From Lachnospiraceae bacterium (GTDB lineage: Bacteria; Bacillota; Clostridia; Lachnospirales; Lachnospiraceae): a stretch of 64,000 nucleotides of DNA. The DNA lies in the NCBI GenBank assembly GCA_022791975.1, contig JAAWAC010000002.1:1-64000 (forward strand). Reading direction: 5' to 3'. Both the position numbers and the translations under genes were made by a program. Positions 8,553 through 17,619 of the stretch are shown one piece after another. Numbering within the stretch: position 1 is the first letter of the stretch; each line of letters opens with the position of its first letter. The notes beneath the pieces are model-generated. The model was not told the DNA's origin and did no database searches. It saw nothing but the letters and a program-made list of their open reading frames with translations.

Positions 8553-9811
8553 GTGCATGGCTATTGGTGTTACTCTTTGTTTTGATGTTTGCGGGCATTC
8601 CCATTGCAGTGAGCCTAGCCGTTACCTCCACCATATTTTTGGAGCTTACCACCCATATTTCCCTGGTGATTTTGCCTCAGAGGCTGTTTACCACCGTGGA
8701 CTCCTTTCCCCTTATGGCCGTGCCCTTCTTTGTGCTGGCTGGAGCGCTGATGGAGGCGGGTGGGATTTCAGACAGGTTGGTTAGTTTTATTGAGAGTATG
8801 CTGGGCCATGTTACCGGGGGACTGACCATTGTGGTCATTGTGACTTCCGCCTTTTTCGCCGCCATTTCCGGTTCCAGCTCGGCCACCATTGCTGCCATCG
8901 GAGGCATTCTCATTCCTGCCATGATAGCCCAAGGCTACAACAGAAATTATGCATCTGCTGTACAGTGTTGTAGCGGACAGCTGGGGGTGATCATTCCGCC
9001 CTCCATTCCCATGGTGCTATACGGAGTAGCCACGGAGACCTCCATTGGAGACCTGTTTAAGGCAGGGATACTTCCCGGCATTTTTATGGCCCTGTGCCTG
9101 ATTCTGCTGTCCTTTCTGATCTGTCACAAAAAGGGCTACAAGGGAGTTCAGAGGCGTAGCTGGGGACAGCGCTGGAAAGCTTTTAAAAAGGCGCTGCTGG
9201 CCCTTCTCATGCCTGTGCTAGTGCTGGGAGGCATTTATGGAGGACTTTTTACGCCCACGGAAGCCGCGGCTGTGGCTGTGGCCTACGCTTTTCTCATTGG
9301 AAAATTTGTCTACAAAAAGCTGGATGGAAAGACCCTGATGAAAGCACTCACGGAATCAGCCGCCACCACAGCCATACTGATGTTTCTCATTGCCTGTGCA
9401 GGGGTATTTGCCTGGCTTTTGGGAAGGCTGAATATTACCCGGGACGTGGCGCTGTTCTTTACCTCCATCTCGGACAATAAATATGTATTTTTGCTGTTGG
9501 TTAATTTGCTGTTGCTTGTGGCAGGCATGTTTATGGATGCAGGGCCGGCCATTATGATACTGGCTCCTTTGCTGGCGCCCATTGCCACGCAATATGATGT
9601 GAATCTGGTTCACTTTGGCATTATTATGGTGGTGAATCTGGCTGTGGGCCTGTGTACGCCTCCTGTGGGAGTGAATCTGTTTCTGTCCTGCCAGATTGGC
9701 AAAATTACCATGACAGATATTTTGGGCTCTGTATGGCCATATTTGTTTGTGTTGTTTGTTGTGGTTTTGCTTGTGACCTTTGTGCCTGCCTTGTCTTTGG
9801 CACTGTTGTAG
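8549..9811 (+). CDS. TRAP transporter large permease (DctM)
   Basis: Large membrane subunit of 420 residues with about 12 hydrophobic helices. Family motifs include AISGSSSATIAAIGGILIP, GQLGVIIPPSIPMVLYG and TPTEAAAVAVAYAF, plus CTPPVGVNLF near the C terminus. Together with DctP and DctQ it makes a Na+-driven importer for an organic or sugar acid. Last gene of the catabolic block. Confidence 0.94.
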   Translation: MSAWLLVLLFVLMFAGIPIAVSLAVTSTIFLELTTHISLVILPQRLFTTVDSFPLMAVPFFVLAGALMEAGGISDRLVSFIESMLGHVTGGLTIVVIVTSAFFAAISGSSSATIAAIGGILIPAMIAQGYNRNYASAVQCCSGQLGVIIPPSIPMVLYGVATETSIGDLFKAGILPGIFMALCLILLSFLICHKKGYKGVQRRSWGQRWKAFKKALLALLMPVLVLGGIYGGLFTPTEAAAVAVAYAFLIGKFVYKKLDGKTLMKALTESAATTAILMFLIACAGVFAWLLGRLNITRDVALFFTSISDNKYVFLLLVNLLLLVAGMFMDAGPAIMILAPLLAPIATQYDVNLVHFGIIMVVNLAVGLCTPPVGVNLFLSCQIGKITMTDILGSVWPYLFVLFVVVLLVTFVPALSLALL

Positions 9812-9925
9812 AAGAAAAGAATGGGAAAAATATCCCTGCGGAAAGCCTGACCGGCTGGTTGGGGGACTCTGTGGGGATGTTCATTCATTATCTGTCATTC
9901 TAAGTAGAAACAGTAGCTCTCTGTT

Positions 9926-10516
9926 TCAAATCTCAAAAATAAATCGCTCATAGGCATTGATAACCGTGGTATTTTTGTACTGGACGCTTCTCTTAATGTT
10001 GTACCCATAGGTGAGATGCACATGTCCATGGACCATATAATGGGGGGAGAACCTGTCCAAAAGGCGAACAAAGCCCCTGAAACCCCGATGAGGCAGATCC
10101 TGTGCATCGCTGATCTGGTAGGCGGGAGCATGCGTCAGCAGAATATCAAAGCCCTTGTGCTTGAACAGCTGTAAACCCAGGCGGCGGATACGACGATTCA
10201 TGCCCTGCTGGGAATACTGGTGGGGGCCGGATTTGTAACGCATGGATCCTCCCAGGCCCAGGATGCGGACGCCCTGATACTCAACAATGCGGTTTTCTAT
10301 GCAGATACAGCCTCCGGGAGGGGTTTCCTTGTAGCAGCCGTCGTGATTCCCATGGACATACAGCACGGGGCCATGGAAAAAGGTGGCCAGAAAGGACAGA
10401 TAGAGGGGGCTTAAATCCCCACAGGACAGAATCAAATCAATGTCCTTTAGTTTTTCCGGAGTAAAGTAATCCCACAGGTAAGAGGATTCCTGGTCAGCGA
10501 TTGCTAATATTTTCAT
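9926..10516 (-). CDS. Metallophosphoesterase (calcineurin-like)
   Basis: Calcineurin-like phosphoesterase of about 196 residues. Metal-binding motifs appear in order: MKILAIADQ, LSCGDL, YVHGNHD, LLTHAP and MVHGHVH. It probably acts on a nucleotide or phosphodiester, but the substrate is unknown. ATG 10516 starts the conserved beta strand; an upstream TTG at 10540 would add eight residues. It is transcribed away from sigG and convergent with the TRAP unit, at the right border of the block between sigE and sigG. Confidence 0.88.
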   Translation of the reverse strand: MKILAIADQESSYLWDYFTPEKLKDIDLILSCGDLSPLYLSFLATFFHGPVLYVHGNHDGCYKETPPGGCICIENRIVEYQGVRILGLGGSMRYKSGPHQYSQQGMNRRIRRLGLQLFKHKGFDILLTHAPAYQISDAQDLPHRGFRGFVRLLDRFSPHYMVHGHVHLTYGYNIKRSVQYKNTTVINAYERFIFEI

Positions 10517-10716
10517 AGATAAGGGCGCTCCTGTCTTCAAAGATCTTCCCCTATTATAAACAAAAATCGGACAGGATACAAGGCGATCCTGGATGATTCA
10601 CAAAAAAGAAAAATTGTCAAGGACTAAAACTTTCTAAAATTTTCTGCCAAGCCGCATATTCGGAAAACCTTCTGAGAATCATTTTAATGAGAAATGACAT
10701 CAGGAGGGTTCTTACC

Positions 10717-11502
10717 ATGGCTTTAAATAAGGTGGAAATCTGCGGCGTAAACACAGCGAAGCTGCCGCTTCTGAATAATGAGGAGAAGGAGGCCCTGTTT
10801 CAGCGCATTACCCAGGGAGATAAAGAGGCCCGGGAGCTGTATATTAAGGGAAATCTCCGATTAGTCTTAAGCGTGATCAAGCGCTTTTCCAGCAGCAATG
10901 AAAATGTGGATGATCTGTTTCAGATCGGCTGCATTGGCCTGATGAAAGCCATTGACAATTTTAATCCGGATCTGGAGGTGAAATTCTCCACCTACGCGGT
11001 GCCCATGATTATCGGGGAAATCCGGCGCTATCTTCGGGATAACAATTCTATTCGGGTGAGCCGTTCTCTCAGAGACACAGCCTACAAGGCGATCTATGCC
11101 AAGGAAGGGCTTCTGAGAAAGAATCTGCGGGAGCCTACGCTCACGGAAATCGCCCAGGAGGTGGGCATATCCAAGGAAGAGATTGTTTTTGCCCTGGACG
11201 CCATTCAAAGTCCTGTAAGCCTCTATGAGCCGGTGTACACAGAGGGCGGGGATACCCTCTATGTGATGGACCAGATCAGTGACAAGAAAAATAAGGAGGA
11301 GTACTGGATCGAGGAGCTGTCCTTAAGTGAGGCCATGAAAAAGCTGCCGGATCGGGAACGGCATATTATTGATCTGCGGTTTTTTCAGGGCAAAACCCAG
11401 ATGGAGGTAGCGGAGGAGATCGGCATCTCCCAGGCACAGGTAAGCCGTCTGGAAAAAAATGCCCTGAAAAGCATGAAGGGATATTTAAAAATTAATGGGT
11501 AG
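10717..11502 (+). CDS. sigG: Forespore sigma factor SigG
   Basis: Late forespore sigma factor. ATG 10717 gives the conserved N terminus MALNKVEICGVNTAKLPLL and has CAGGAGGG eight bases upstream; the longer frame from 10687 is not needed. Region 2 (DDLFQIGCIGLMKAIDNFNP, then FSTYAVPMIIGEIRRYLRDN), region 3 and region 4 (ERHIIDLRFFQGKTQMEVA, SQAQVSRLEKNAL) are complete. In related clostridia it directly follows sigE; here about 10 kb separate them. A CATTTTA string just upstream (about 10679) resembles a SigF/SigG -10, but no well-spaced -35 was found. Confidence 0.95.
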   Translation: MALNKVEICGVNTAKLPLLNNEEKEALFQRITQGDKEARELYIKGNLRLVLSVIKRFSSSNENVDDLFQIGCIGLMKAIDNFNPDLEVKFSTYAVPMIIGEIRRYLRDNNSIRVSRSLRDTAYKAIYAKEGLLRKNLREPTLTEIAQEVGISKEEIVFALDAIQSPVSLYEPVYTEGGDTLYVMDQISDKKNKEEYWIEELSLSEAMKKLPDRERHIIDLRFFQGKTQMEVAEEIGISQAQVSRLEKNALKSMKGYLKING

Positions 11503-11510
11503 TGACTTGG

Positions 11511-11542
11511 AAGGTCCGGTGCTTAGGTACACCGGGCCTTTT
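11511..11542. terminator. Bidirectional terminator between sigG and ylmC/ymxH
   Basis: Imperfect stem AAGGTCCGGTG / CACCGGGCCTT, with T residues on one side. It overlaps the last codons of the convergent ylmC/ymxH gene, so it probably serves both. Confidence 0.5.
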
Positions 11543-11774
11543 CCGGAGGCAGCTCCACCAGAATAATATCCGGGCCGATCTGCTTAATATCACACCAGGG
11601 GATGACGCATTCGCAATCTTTCCCAAATAATCCCCAGAATTTTCCGGGACCGTAGATAATCAGGGCTTTGATACAGCCAGTTTTAGGGTCAAATTCCAGA
11701 TCTGCCACGTTTCCCAGCCGTTTGCAATCGCACACATTGATAACATCCTTTTCCTTTAATTCACAGAATCGCAT
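11523..11774 (-). CDS. ylmC: YlmC/YmxH family sporulation protein (PRC-barrel)
   Basis: Small PRC-barrel protein of 83 residues: MRFCELKEKDVINV, GNVADLEFD, IIYGPGKFWGLFG and VIPWCDIKQIGPDIILV are typical of the YlmC/YmxH family found in spore formers. Function is not established. It normally lies with sigG and nrdR, which is the case here, but in this window it is on the opposite strand. The RBS is AGGAGTA (on the minus strand, about 11782-11788). Confidence 0.87.
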   Translation of the reverse strand: MRFCELKEKDVINVCDCKRLGNVADLEFDPKTGCIKALIIYGPGKFWGLFGKDCECVIPWCDIKQIGPDIILVELPPEKARCT

Positions 11775-11846
11775 AGAGGAAATACTCCTGTCAAAGGGTT
11801 TTGTTTTATTCTATGTGGGGAGGGAGGAAAAGAGCACAAGTTCTGT

Positions 11847-11875
11847 TTGACAGATTTTGGTGGATTGATTATACT
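11847..11875 (+). promoter_or_regulatory. SigA-type promoter of nrdR
   Basis: TTGACA at 11847, 17-base spacer, TATACT at 11870, 38 bases before the nrdR ATG. Near-consensus. Confidence 0.75.
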
Positions 11876-11913
11876 GAAACAAGAGGGGATAACCCCTATA
11901 CAAGGAGGGGCCT

Positions 11914-12366
11914 ATGAAGTGTCCGTTTTGTAGTCAGGATGGCACACGAGTCATTGACTCTAGACCGGCTGAGGATAATTTCACCATTCGTCGCCGCCGT
12001 CTCTGCGATGTTTGCGGAAAGCGGTTTACTACATATGAAAAGATTGAGACCATTCCCATTATCGTAATAAAAAAGGATAATAACCGGGAAACTTATGACA
12101 GGGATAAGCTTGCGGGAGGGGTTTTGCGGGCTTGTCATAAGCGCCCCATTGCCTTAAAGGATATCAATCAGGTGGTAGATTCCGTGGAGAACGAGATTTT
12201 TAAGCGGGAGGAGCGGGAGATTGCCAGCAAGGACATCGGTGAGATCGTGATGGATAAGCTGCGGGACCTGGATTCTGTGGCCTATGTGCGTTTTGCCTCT
12301 GTGTACCGGGAATTTAAGGATGTGAATACCTTTTTGGATGAAATAAAGAAAATTTTAGATAAGTAG
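11914..12366 (+). CDS. nrdR: Transcriptional repressor NrdR
   Basis: Repressor of ribonucleotide reductase genes. N-terminal zinc ribbon with C3, C6, C31 and C34 (MKCPFCSQDG, RLCDVCGKRF), followed by an ATP-cone domain (VIKKDNNRETYDRDKL). At 150 residues it is full length. The gene follows sigG and ylmC/ymxH as in other clostridia. RBS AAGGAGGGG. Confidence 0.97.
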   Translation: MKCPFCSQDGTRVIDSRPAEDNFTIRRRRLCDVCGKRFTTYEKIETIPIIVIKKDNNRETYDRDKLAGGVLRACHKRPIALKDINQVVDSVENEIFKREEREIASKDIGEIVMDKLRDLDSVAYVRFASVYREFKDVNTFLDEIKKILDK

Positions 12367-12495
12367 AGAGAAGAGAAGCTTACGAGGCATGGCCTGGGGC
12401 GGTTTATCATTGCTGTTTAAAAAACACCCTTGTGGCACCTGAGACCCTGCTTCGTTTTTTGTTGTGCTCTGGTTTTGGGGCAGAGAGGGAAAAGG

Positions 12496-12999
12496 ATGCT
12501 GGGACAGTTTTATCCAAAGGAGGACAGAGAATCCGCCTATGTCATAGATTATGAGAGATTTTATAAGGAGGGCTACCGGGGAGTAATTTTTGATGTGGAT
12601 AACACCCTGGTTCCCCACAATGCGCCGGCGGATGCCAGGGCCAAGGAATTGTTTGCCAGGCTTAAGGGATTGGGCTTTTCCAGCTGCTTGCTCTCCAATA
12701 ATAAGGAGCCCCGGGTAAAGCTTTTTAGTCAGGCGGTCCACACCCAATATATTTTTAAGGCGGGAAAGCCCTCTATCAGGGGGTATGAGGCGGCTATGGA
12801 GAAGATGGGAACCACCCGGAAGAATACGCTGTTTGTGGGAGATCAGCTGTTTACGGATATTTATGGAGCTAACCGGACTGGTCTCTATACAGTGCTGGTA
12901 AAGCCTATACATCCCAAGGAGGAAATTCAGATTGTGCTGAAGCGCTATCTGGAGAGGATCGTGCTGTATTTTTATGAGCGCAGAAGGAAGAAGGTCTGA
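12496..12999 (+). CDS. YqeG-family HAD IIIA phosphatase
   Basis: HAD-type phosphatase of 167 residues. Motif I is FDVDNTLVPHN, motif II lies in LLSNNKEPRV, and motif III/IV is LFVGDQLFTDIYGANR. YqeG family proteins are widespread in Firmicutes; the substrate is not established. ATG 12496 was chosen because it follows AGAGGGAAAAGG and gives the family N terminus MLGQFYPKE; the longer frame from 12430 starts in non-conserved sequence. Confidence 0.9.
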   Translation: MLGQFYPKEDRESAYVIDYERFYKEGYRGVIFDVDNTLVPHNAPADARAKELFARLKGLGFSSCLLSNNKEPRVKLFSQAVHTQYIFKAGKPSIRGYEAAMEKMGTTRKNTLFVGDQLFTDIYGANRTGLYTVLVKPIHPKEEIQIVLKRYLERIVLYFYERRRKKV

Positions 13000-13037
13000 A
13001 AACTAGGGGAAGGGATCAAACGGAGGAGGGAAAAGGG

Positions 13038-14114
13038 ATGCAGGGAATAGAGGAAAAAATCAAAGACTTTTTGCAGGAAAGAGAGCTGGATGGGCTGCTG
13101 GTTGCTGACGGGCATAATATGCGGTACCTCAGCGGCTTCACCGGTGCCACAGGATATCTCTATATTTCCAGACAGCAGCAGGTGATTTTGACGGACAGCC
13201 GCTATACCCTCCAGGCCAGGGAGGAGGCTCCCAGGTTCCAGGTGGTGGAGGTGAGCCGCCAGGAGGGATACAAAGAGAAGCTTTTGAACCTGACCCAGGA
13301 GGATGAGACCAAGCGCCTGGGGTTTGAGGATCAGGTGATGATGTATGCCACCGTGGAGAGCTTAAAGGAGAAATTAACCCCGGTTGGGGAGTGGGTGCCT
13401 CTTCGAGGGGCGCTTAGCACGTTTCGACAGATAAAGACAGAGGGGGAGATAGAGCGGATGGCCCAGGCAGAGGCCATAGGGGATAAGGCTTTTGACTATC
13501 TTTTGGGAGAGTTGCGGCCGGGAGTGACAGAGCTTACCATCGCCGCCAAGCTTGAGTTTTACATGAAAACCCATGGGGCGGAGGATATTGCCTTCCCCTC
13601 TATTGTGGCTTCTGGTCTTCACTCTGCCATGCCCCATGCCACCCCGTCCCGGAAAAAGCTGGAGCAGGGAGATTTTATCACCCTGGATTTTGGCTGTCGC
13701 TATGAGGGATATTGCTCAGATATGACTCGAACTGTTGTTCTTGGCAAGGCGAGCGAAAGACAACGGGAGATTTACCAGATAGTACTGGAGGCTCAGCTTG
13801 CGGGACTTGAGGCTGTGCGGGCCGGAATTTCGGGAAAAGAAGCAGATGAGGCAGCACGTGCTGTTATTGAAAAGGCTGGGTATGGGGAGTATTTTGGTCA
13901 TGCCCTGGGTCACAGTGTGGGCCTGGAGGTCCATGAGCGTCCCAGTCTATCCCAGGGAGATGACACGATTTTGAAGCCTGGGATGATTGAGACCGTGGAA
14001 CCGGGAATCTATGTGCCAGGGTTTGGGGGTGTGCGGATTGAGGATATGGTGGTGGTCACAGAGACGGGATGCCGGAATCTGACCCATTCCCCCAAAGAGC
14101 TCATAGAGTTGTAG
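13038..14114 (+). CDS. Aminopeptidase P family protein (Xaa-Pro peptidase)
   Basis: M24 metallopeptidase of 358 residues with a creatinase-like N domain (LVADGHNMRYLSGFTG) and a pita-bread catalytic domain. Metal ligands are visible in DFGCRYEGYCSDMTRT (two Asp), ALGHSVGLEVHE (His), ETVEPGIYV (Glu) and GVRIEDMVVV (Glu). It would cleave Xaa-Pro peptides in the cytoplasm. RBS GGAGGAGGGAAAAGG directly precedes ATG 13038. Confidence 0.93.
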   Translation: MQGIEEKIKDFLQERELDGLLVADGHNMRYLSGFTGATGYLYISRQQQVILTDSRYTLQAREEAPRFQVVEVSRQEGYKEKLLNLTQEDETKRLGFEDQVMMYATVESLKEKLTPVGEWVPLRGALSTFRQIKTEGEIERMAQAEAIGDKAFDYLLGELRPGVTELTIAAKLEFYMKTHGAEDIAFPSIVASGLHSAMPHATPSRKKLEQGDFITLDFGCRYEGYCSDMTRTVVLGKASERQREIYQIVLEAQLAGLEAVRAGISGKEADEAARAVIEKAGYGEYFGHALGHSVGLEVHERPSLSQGDDTILKPGMIETVEPGIYVPGFGGVRIEDMVVVTETGCRNLTHSPKELIEL

Positions 14115-14193
14115 GAAGGCGAGAACATGGAGAAGAGCAGTTACTTGGGGGAGAAACAGGCCAGGAGATGATTAGATGAAGGAGGAATGGCAG

Positions 14194-15618
14194 ATGAAGC
14201 ATGCAGATGTATTGATTATTGGCGCAGGGCCAGGAGGCATTTTTACAGCCCTGGAAATGATAAAGCGGGGAAGTGAGAAAAAGATTGTCATTGTGGAAAA
14301 GGGGAAGCCAGTGGAAAAGCGCCACTGTCCCAAATCTAAGACCCAGCAGTGTGTGAATTGCAAGCCCTATTGCCATATTACCACGGGCTTTTCCGGGGCC
14401 GGGGCTTTTTCAGACGGAAAGCTTTCCCTGAGTTATGAGGTGGGAGGGGATCTCCCTACCCTGATCGGGGCGGATTTGGCCCAGGAGACTATAAATTACA
14501 CAGATAAAATTTACCTGGAGTTTGGTGCCGATACTCGGATTGAGGGTGTGGGCAATGAAAAGGAGGTCAAGGATATCCGCAAGCGGGCCATTCAGGCAGG
14601 CTTAAAGCTGGTGGATTGTCCTATCCGTCATCTGGGGACGGAGAAGGCTCAGGAGATTTATTACAGCATTGAGCAGTACCTGCTGGAGCATGGGGTGGAG
14701 ATCCTGTTTGAGCAGGTGTGCAAGGACCTGCTGGTGGAGGGGAATGTGTGTAAGGGGGCGGTGATTGAGGATGCCCGAAAACATACACAGGAGGAGACCA
14801 TTTTGGCAGAGCATGTGATTGTGGCCACAGGGCGCAAGGGGGCGGACTGGCTGGAAAGGCTCTGCGAACAGCACGACATCGCCCATCAGCCGGGTACCGT
14901 GGACATCGGTGTGCGGGTGGAAGTGCGCAATGAGATTATGGAGGATGTGAATAATGTACTCTATGAGTCCAAACTTATTGGATACCCTTTGCCCTTTAAG
15001 AATAAGGTACGGACTTTTTGCCAAAATCCCGGGGGCTTTGTAAGCCAGGAGAATTATGATAACGATCTGGCAGTGGTAAACGGCCATTCCTACAAGGATC
15101 TCAAATCTGACAATACCAATCTGGCCATCCTGTGCTCCCACAATTTTACCCATCCCTTTAATCAGCCCATCGCTTACGCCCAGAAGGTGGGAGAGCTGAC
15201 CAATATGCTGGGGGACGGAAAGATTCTGGTCCAGCGGTATGGGGACATTTTGGGAGGCAAGAGAACCTGGCAGAAGGAGCTGAGTCAGTCCAATGTGCGT
15301 CCCAGTCTTCCGGATGCGGTGGCGGGAGACATTACGGCTGCCATGCCTTACCGGGCCATGACCAATATCATTAATTTTATCCAGGCGGTGGATCATGTGG
15401 TGCCGGGTTTTGCCTCCAATGAGACTCTTTTATATTCCCCGGAGCTGAAATTCTACAGCAACCGCATTAAAATGACTCCGGAGTTTGTCACCAATATACA
15501 GGGGCTTCATTGTCTGGGGGATTCCAGCGGTTGGACCCGGGGACTTATGATGGCCTCTGTCATGGGAGTGCTCATGGGACGGCAGTTGTCCGGGGAGGAA
15601 AAAGCAGCCGAAAAATGA
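14194..15618 (+). CDS. FAD-dependent dehydrogenase (COG2509 type)
   Basis: Flavoprotein of 474 residues with a Rossmann ADP-binding motif at the N terminus (VLIIGAGPGGIFTALEM) and a second nucleotide motif at VIVATGRKG. Conserved cysteines (QQCVNCKPYCH) and the GLHCLGDSSGWTRGLMMA end are typical of the uncharacterised COG2509 group. The start is ATG 14194 with AAGGAGGAATGGC before it; the ATG at 14176 overlaps that ribosome site. Substrate unknown. Confidence 0.88.
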   Translation: MKHADVLIIGAGPGGIFTALEMIKRGSEKKIVIVEKGKPVEKRHCPKSKTQQCVNCKPYCHITTGFSGAGAFSDGKLSLSYEVGGDLPTLIGADLAQETINYTDKIYLEFGADTRIEGVGNEKEVKDIRKRAIQAGLKLVDCPIRHLGTEKAQEIYYSIEQYLLEHGVEILFEQVCKDLLVEGNVCKGAVIEDARKHTQEETILAEHVIVATGRKGADWLERLCEQHDIAHQPGTVDIGVRVEVRNEIMEDVNNVLYESKLIGYPLPFKNKVRTFCQNPGGFVSQENYDNDLAVVNGHSYKDLKSDNTNLAILCSHNFTHPFNQPIAYAQKVGELTNMLGDGKILVQRYGDILGGKRTWQKELSQSNVRPSLPDAVAGDITAAMPYRAMTNIINFIQAVDHVVPGFASNETLLYSPELKFYSNRIKMTPEFVTNIQGLHCLGDSSGWTRGLMMASVMGVLMGRQLSGEEKAAEK

Positions 15619-15752
15619 TGAAAAAAATGAAAAAATGGCTGGACTATTCCTGCGGAATATGAGAAAATATATCCAAATGCGAAGCCTGTCGTTAGATGGG
15701 AATCTGCATCTGAGTATATGTTAGATTATCTTAATTTGAAAGGAGTTTTAAC

Positions 15753-16445
15753 ATGATTTATTCACATGAAGTTGAAAAAATGTGTCCGGTGGCACAGGGC
15801 GTAGCTCATGGCGCGGCTCCGATTCCGGAAGAAGCGAAATGGGTACAGGCAAAAGAGATTAAAGACATTTCCGGCCTGACACATGGCGTGGGTTGGTGTG
15901 CTCCCCAGCAGGGTGCATGCAAGCTGACCCTGAATGTGAAGGATGGCATTATCCAGGAGGCTCTGGTGGAGACTCTGGGATGTTCCGGTATGACCCACTC
16001 TGCGGCTATGGCTTCCGAGATTCTTCCTGGAAGGACCCTTCTGGAGGCATTGAATACAGACCTGGTGTGTGACGCCATTAACACGGCTATGAGAGAGCTC
16101 TTCCTGCAGATTGTTTACGGAAGAACCCAGAGTGCCTTTTCTGAGGATGGCCTTCCCATCGGTGCAGGACTGGAGGATCTGGGCAAGGGCTTAAGAAGTC
16201 AGGTAGGCACCATGTACGGAACCCTGAAAAAGGGACCCCGCTATCTGGAGATGGCCGAGGGCTATGTGACAGGAATCGCTCTGGATGCAGAGGATCAGAT
16301 TATCGGCTACAAGTTTGTAAACCTTGGCAAGATGACCGACTTTATCAAGAAGGGCGACGATCCCAACACCGCTTGGGAGAAGGCACAGGGACAGTACGGA
16401 CGTGTGGATGATGCAGTAAAGATCATCGACCCGAGACAGGAATAA
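15753..16445 (+). CDS. NifU-like iron-sulfur scaffold protein paired with GGGtGRT protein
   Basis: Protein of 230 residues with a NifU-N/IscU-like fold: conserved cysteines in VGWCAPQQGACKLTL, ETLGCSGMTHSAAMASEI and DLVCDAI. It is annotated in related anaerobes as an iron-sulfur assembly scaffold and is regularly followed by the GGGtGRT protein, as here (16-base gap). RBS AAAGGAG before ATG 15753. Codon use is that of a highly expressed gene. The cellular role of the pair is not known. Confidence 0.85.
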   Translation: MIYSHEVEKMCPVAQGVAHGAAPIPEEAKWVQAKEIKDISGLTHGVGWCAPQQGACKLTLNVKDGIIQEALVETLGCSGMTHSAAMASEILPGRTLLEALNTDLVCDAINTAMRELFLQIVYGRTQSAFSEDGLPIGAGLEDLGKGLRSQVGTMYGTLKKGPRYLEMAEGYVTGIALDAEDQIIGYKFVNLGKMTDFIKKGDDPNTAWEKAQGQYGRVDDAVKIIDPRQE

Positions 16446-16461
16446 GCGAGGAGGGATAGAA

Positions 16462-17472
16462 ATGGCTTTATTTGAATCATATGAAAGAAGAATTGAGAAA
16501 ATCAATGAGGTTTTAAACAGCTATGGCATTGCTTCCATTGAAGAAGCCGAGAAAATCACCAAGGACGCTGGTCTTGACGTTTACAATCAGATCAAAGGCA
16601 TTCAGCCAATCTGCTTTGAGAATGCTTGCTGGGCTTACACGGTAGGTGCCGCGATTGCCATCAAGAAGGGATGCCGTAAGGCTGCAGATGCAGCAGCAGC
16701 AATCGGTGAGGGACTTCAATCCTTCTGTATTCCCGGATCTGTGGCAGACACCCGTAAGGTAGGTCTGGGACATGGAAACTTGGGAAAAATGCTTCTGGAA
16801 GAGGAGACTGAGTGTTTCGCATTCCTGGCTGGTCATGAGTCCTTTGCAGCCGCTGAGGGAGCTATCGGTATCGCCGAGAAGGCTAATAAGGTTCGTCAGA
16901 AACCCTTGCGGGTTATCTTAAATGGTCTTGGCAAAGACGCTGCTCAGATTATTGCCAGAATCAATGGATTTACATATGTGGAAACTGCGTATGATCCCTA
17001 CACCAACGAGGTGAAGGAAGTATTCCGCAAGCCCTATTCTGAAGGACTGCGGGCAAAGGTAAACTGCTACGGCGCTAACAGTGTTCCCGAGGGCGTGGCC
17101 ATTATGTGGAAGGAGAGCGTGGATGTATCCATCACCGGGAACTCCACCAACCCCACCCGTTTCCAGCATCCGGTAGCAGGCACCTACAAGAAGGAGAGAC
17201 TGGAGGCTGGCAAGAAGTACTTCTCCGTGGCATCCGGCGGCGGCACCGGCCGTACTCTGCATCCGGACAACATGGCAGCAGGACCGGCTTCCTACGGTAT
17301 GACGGATACCCTGGGTCGTATGCACTCTGACGCCCAGTTTGCGGGATCTTCCTCTGTACCGGCGCATGTGGAGATGATGGGTCTTATCGGTGCAGGAAAT
17401 AATCCTATGGTTGGTATGACTGTGGCTGTGGCTGTTTCCATTGAGGAAGCGGCGAAGGCTGGGAAGTTCTAA
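16462..17472 (+). CDS. GGGtGRT protein
   Basis: Protein of 336 residues named after its glycine-rich motif, seen here as SGGGTGRTLHPDNMAAG near residues 260-280. It has no assigned reaction. Together with the upstream NifU-like gene it forms a two-gene unit that is well conserved in anaerobic bacteria. RBS GAGGAGGGA. The operon ends at a strong terminator 30 bases on. Confidence 0.9.
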   Translation: MALFESYERRIEKINEVLNSYGIASIEEAEKITKDAGLDVYNQIKGIQPICFENACWAYTVGAAIAIKKGCRKAADAAAAIGEGLQSFCIPGSVADTRKVGLGHGNLGKMLLEEETECFAFLAGHESFAAAEGAIGIAEKANKVRQKPLRVILNGLGKDAAQIIARINGFTYVETAYDPYTNEVKEVFRKPYSEGLRAKVNCYGANSVPEGVAIMWKESVDVSITGNSTNPTRFQHPVAGTYKKERLEAGKKYFSVASGGGTGRTLHPDNMAAGPASYGMTDTLGRMHSDAQFAGSSSVPAHVEMMGLIGAGNNPMVGMTVAVAVSIEEAAKAGKF

Positions 17473-17502
17473 GAAAACTGTAGATTAAAGAGATTAAAAA
17501 GG

Positions 17503-17538
17503 ACCGCACGAACCTTTCATGGTTGGTGCGGTTTTTGA
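17503..17538 (+). terminator. Rho-independent terminator of the GGGtGRT operon
   Basis: Stem ACCGCACGAACC / GGTTGGTGCGGT (one mismatch), then TTTTGAG. Strong and well placed. Confidence 0.9.
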
Positions 17539-17619
17539 GATTATGAATTTATGAGTCGCAGTAATAGTGATTTTTTATGGATTTTGTGATATAATATCTA
17601 AATAAAGGTGGTGAGCAGG

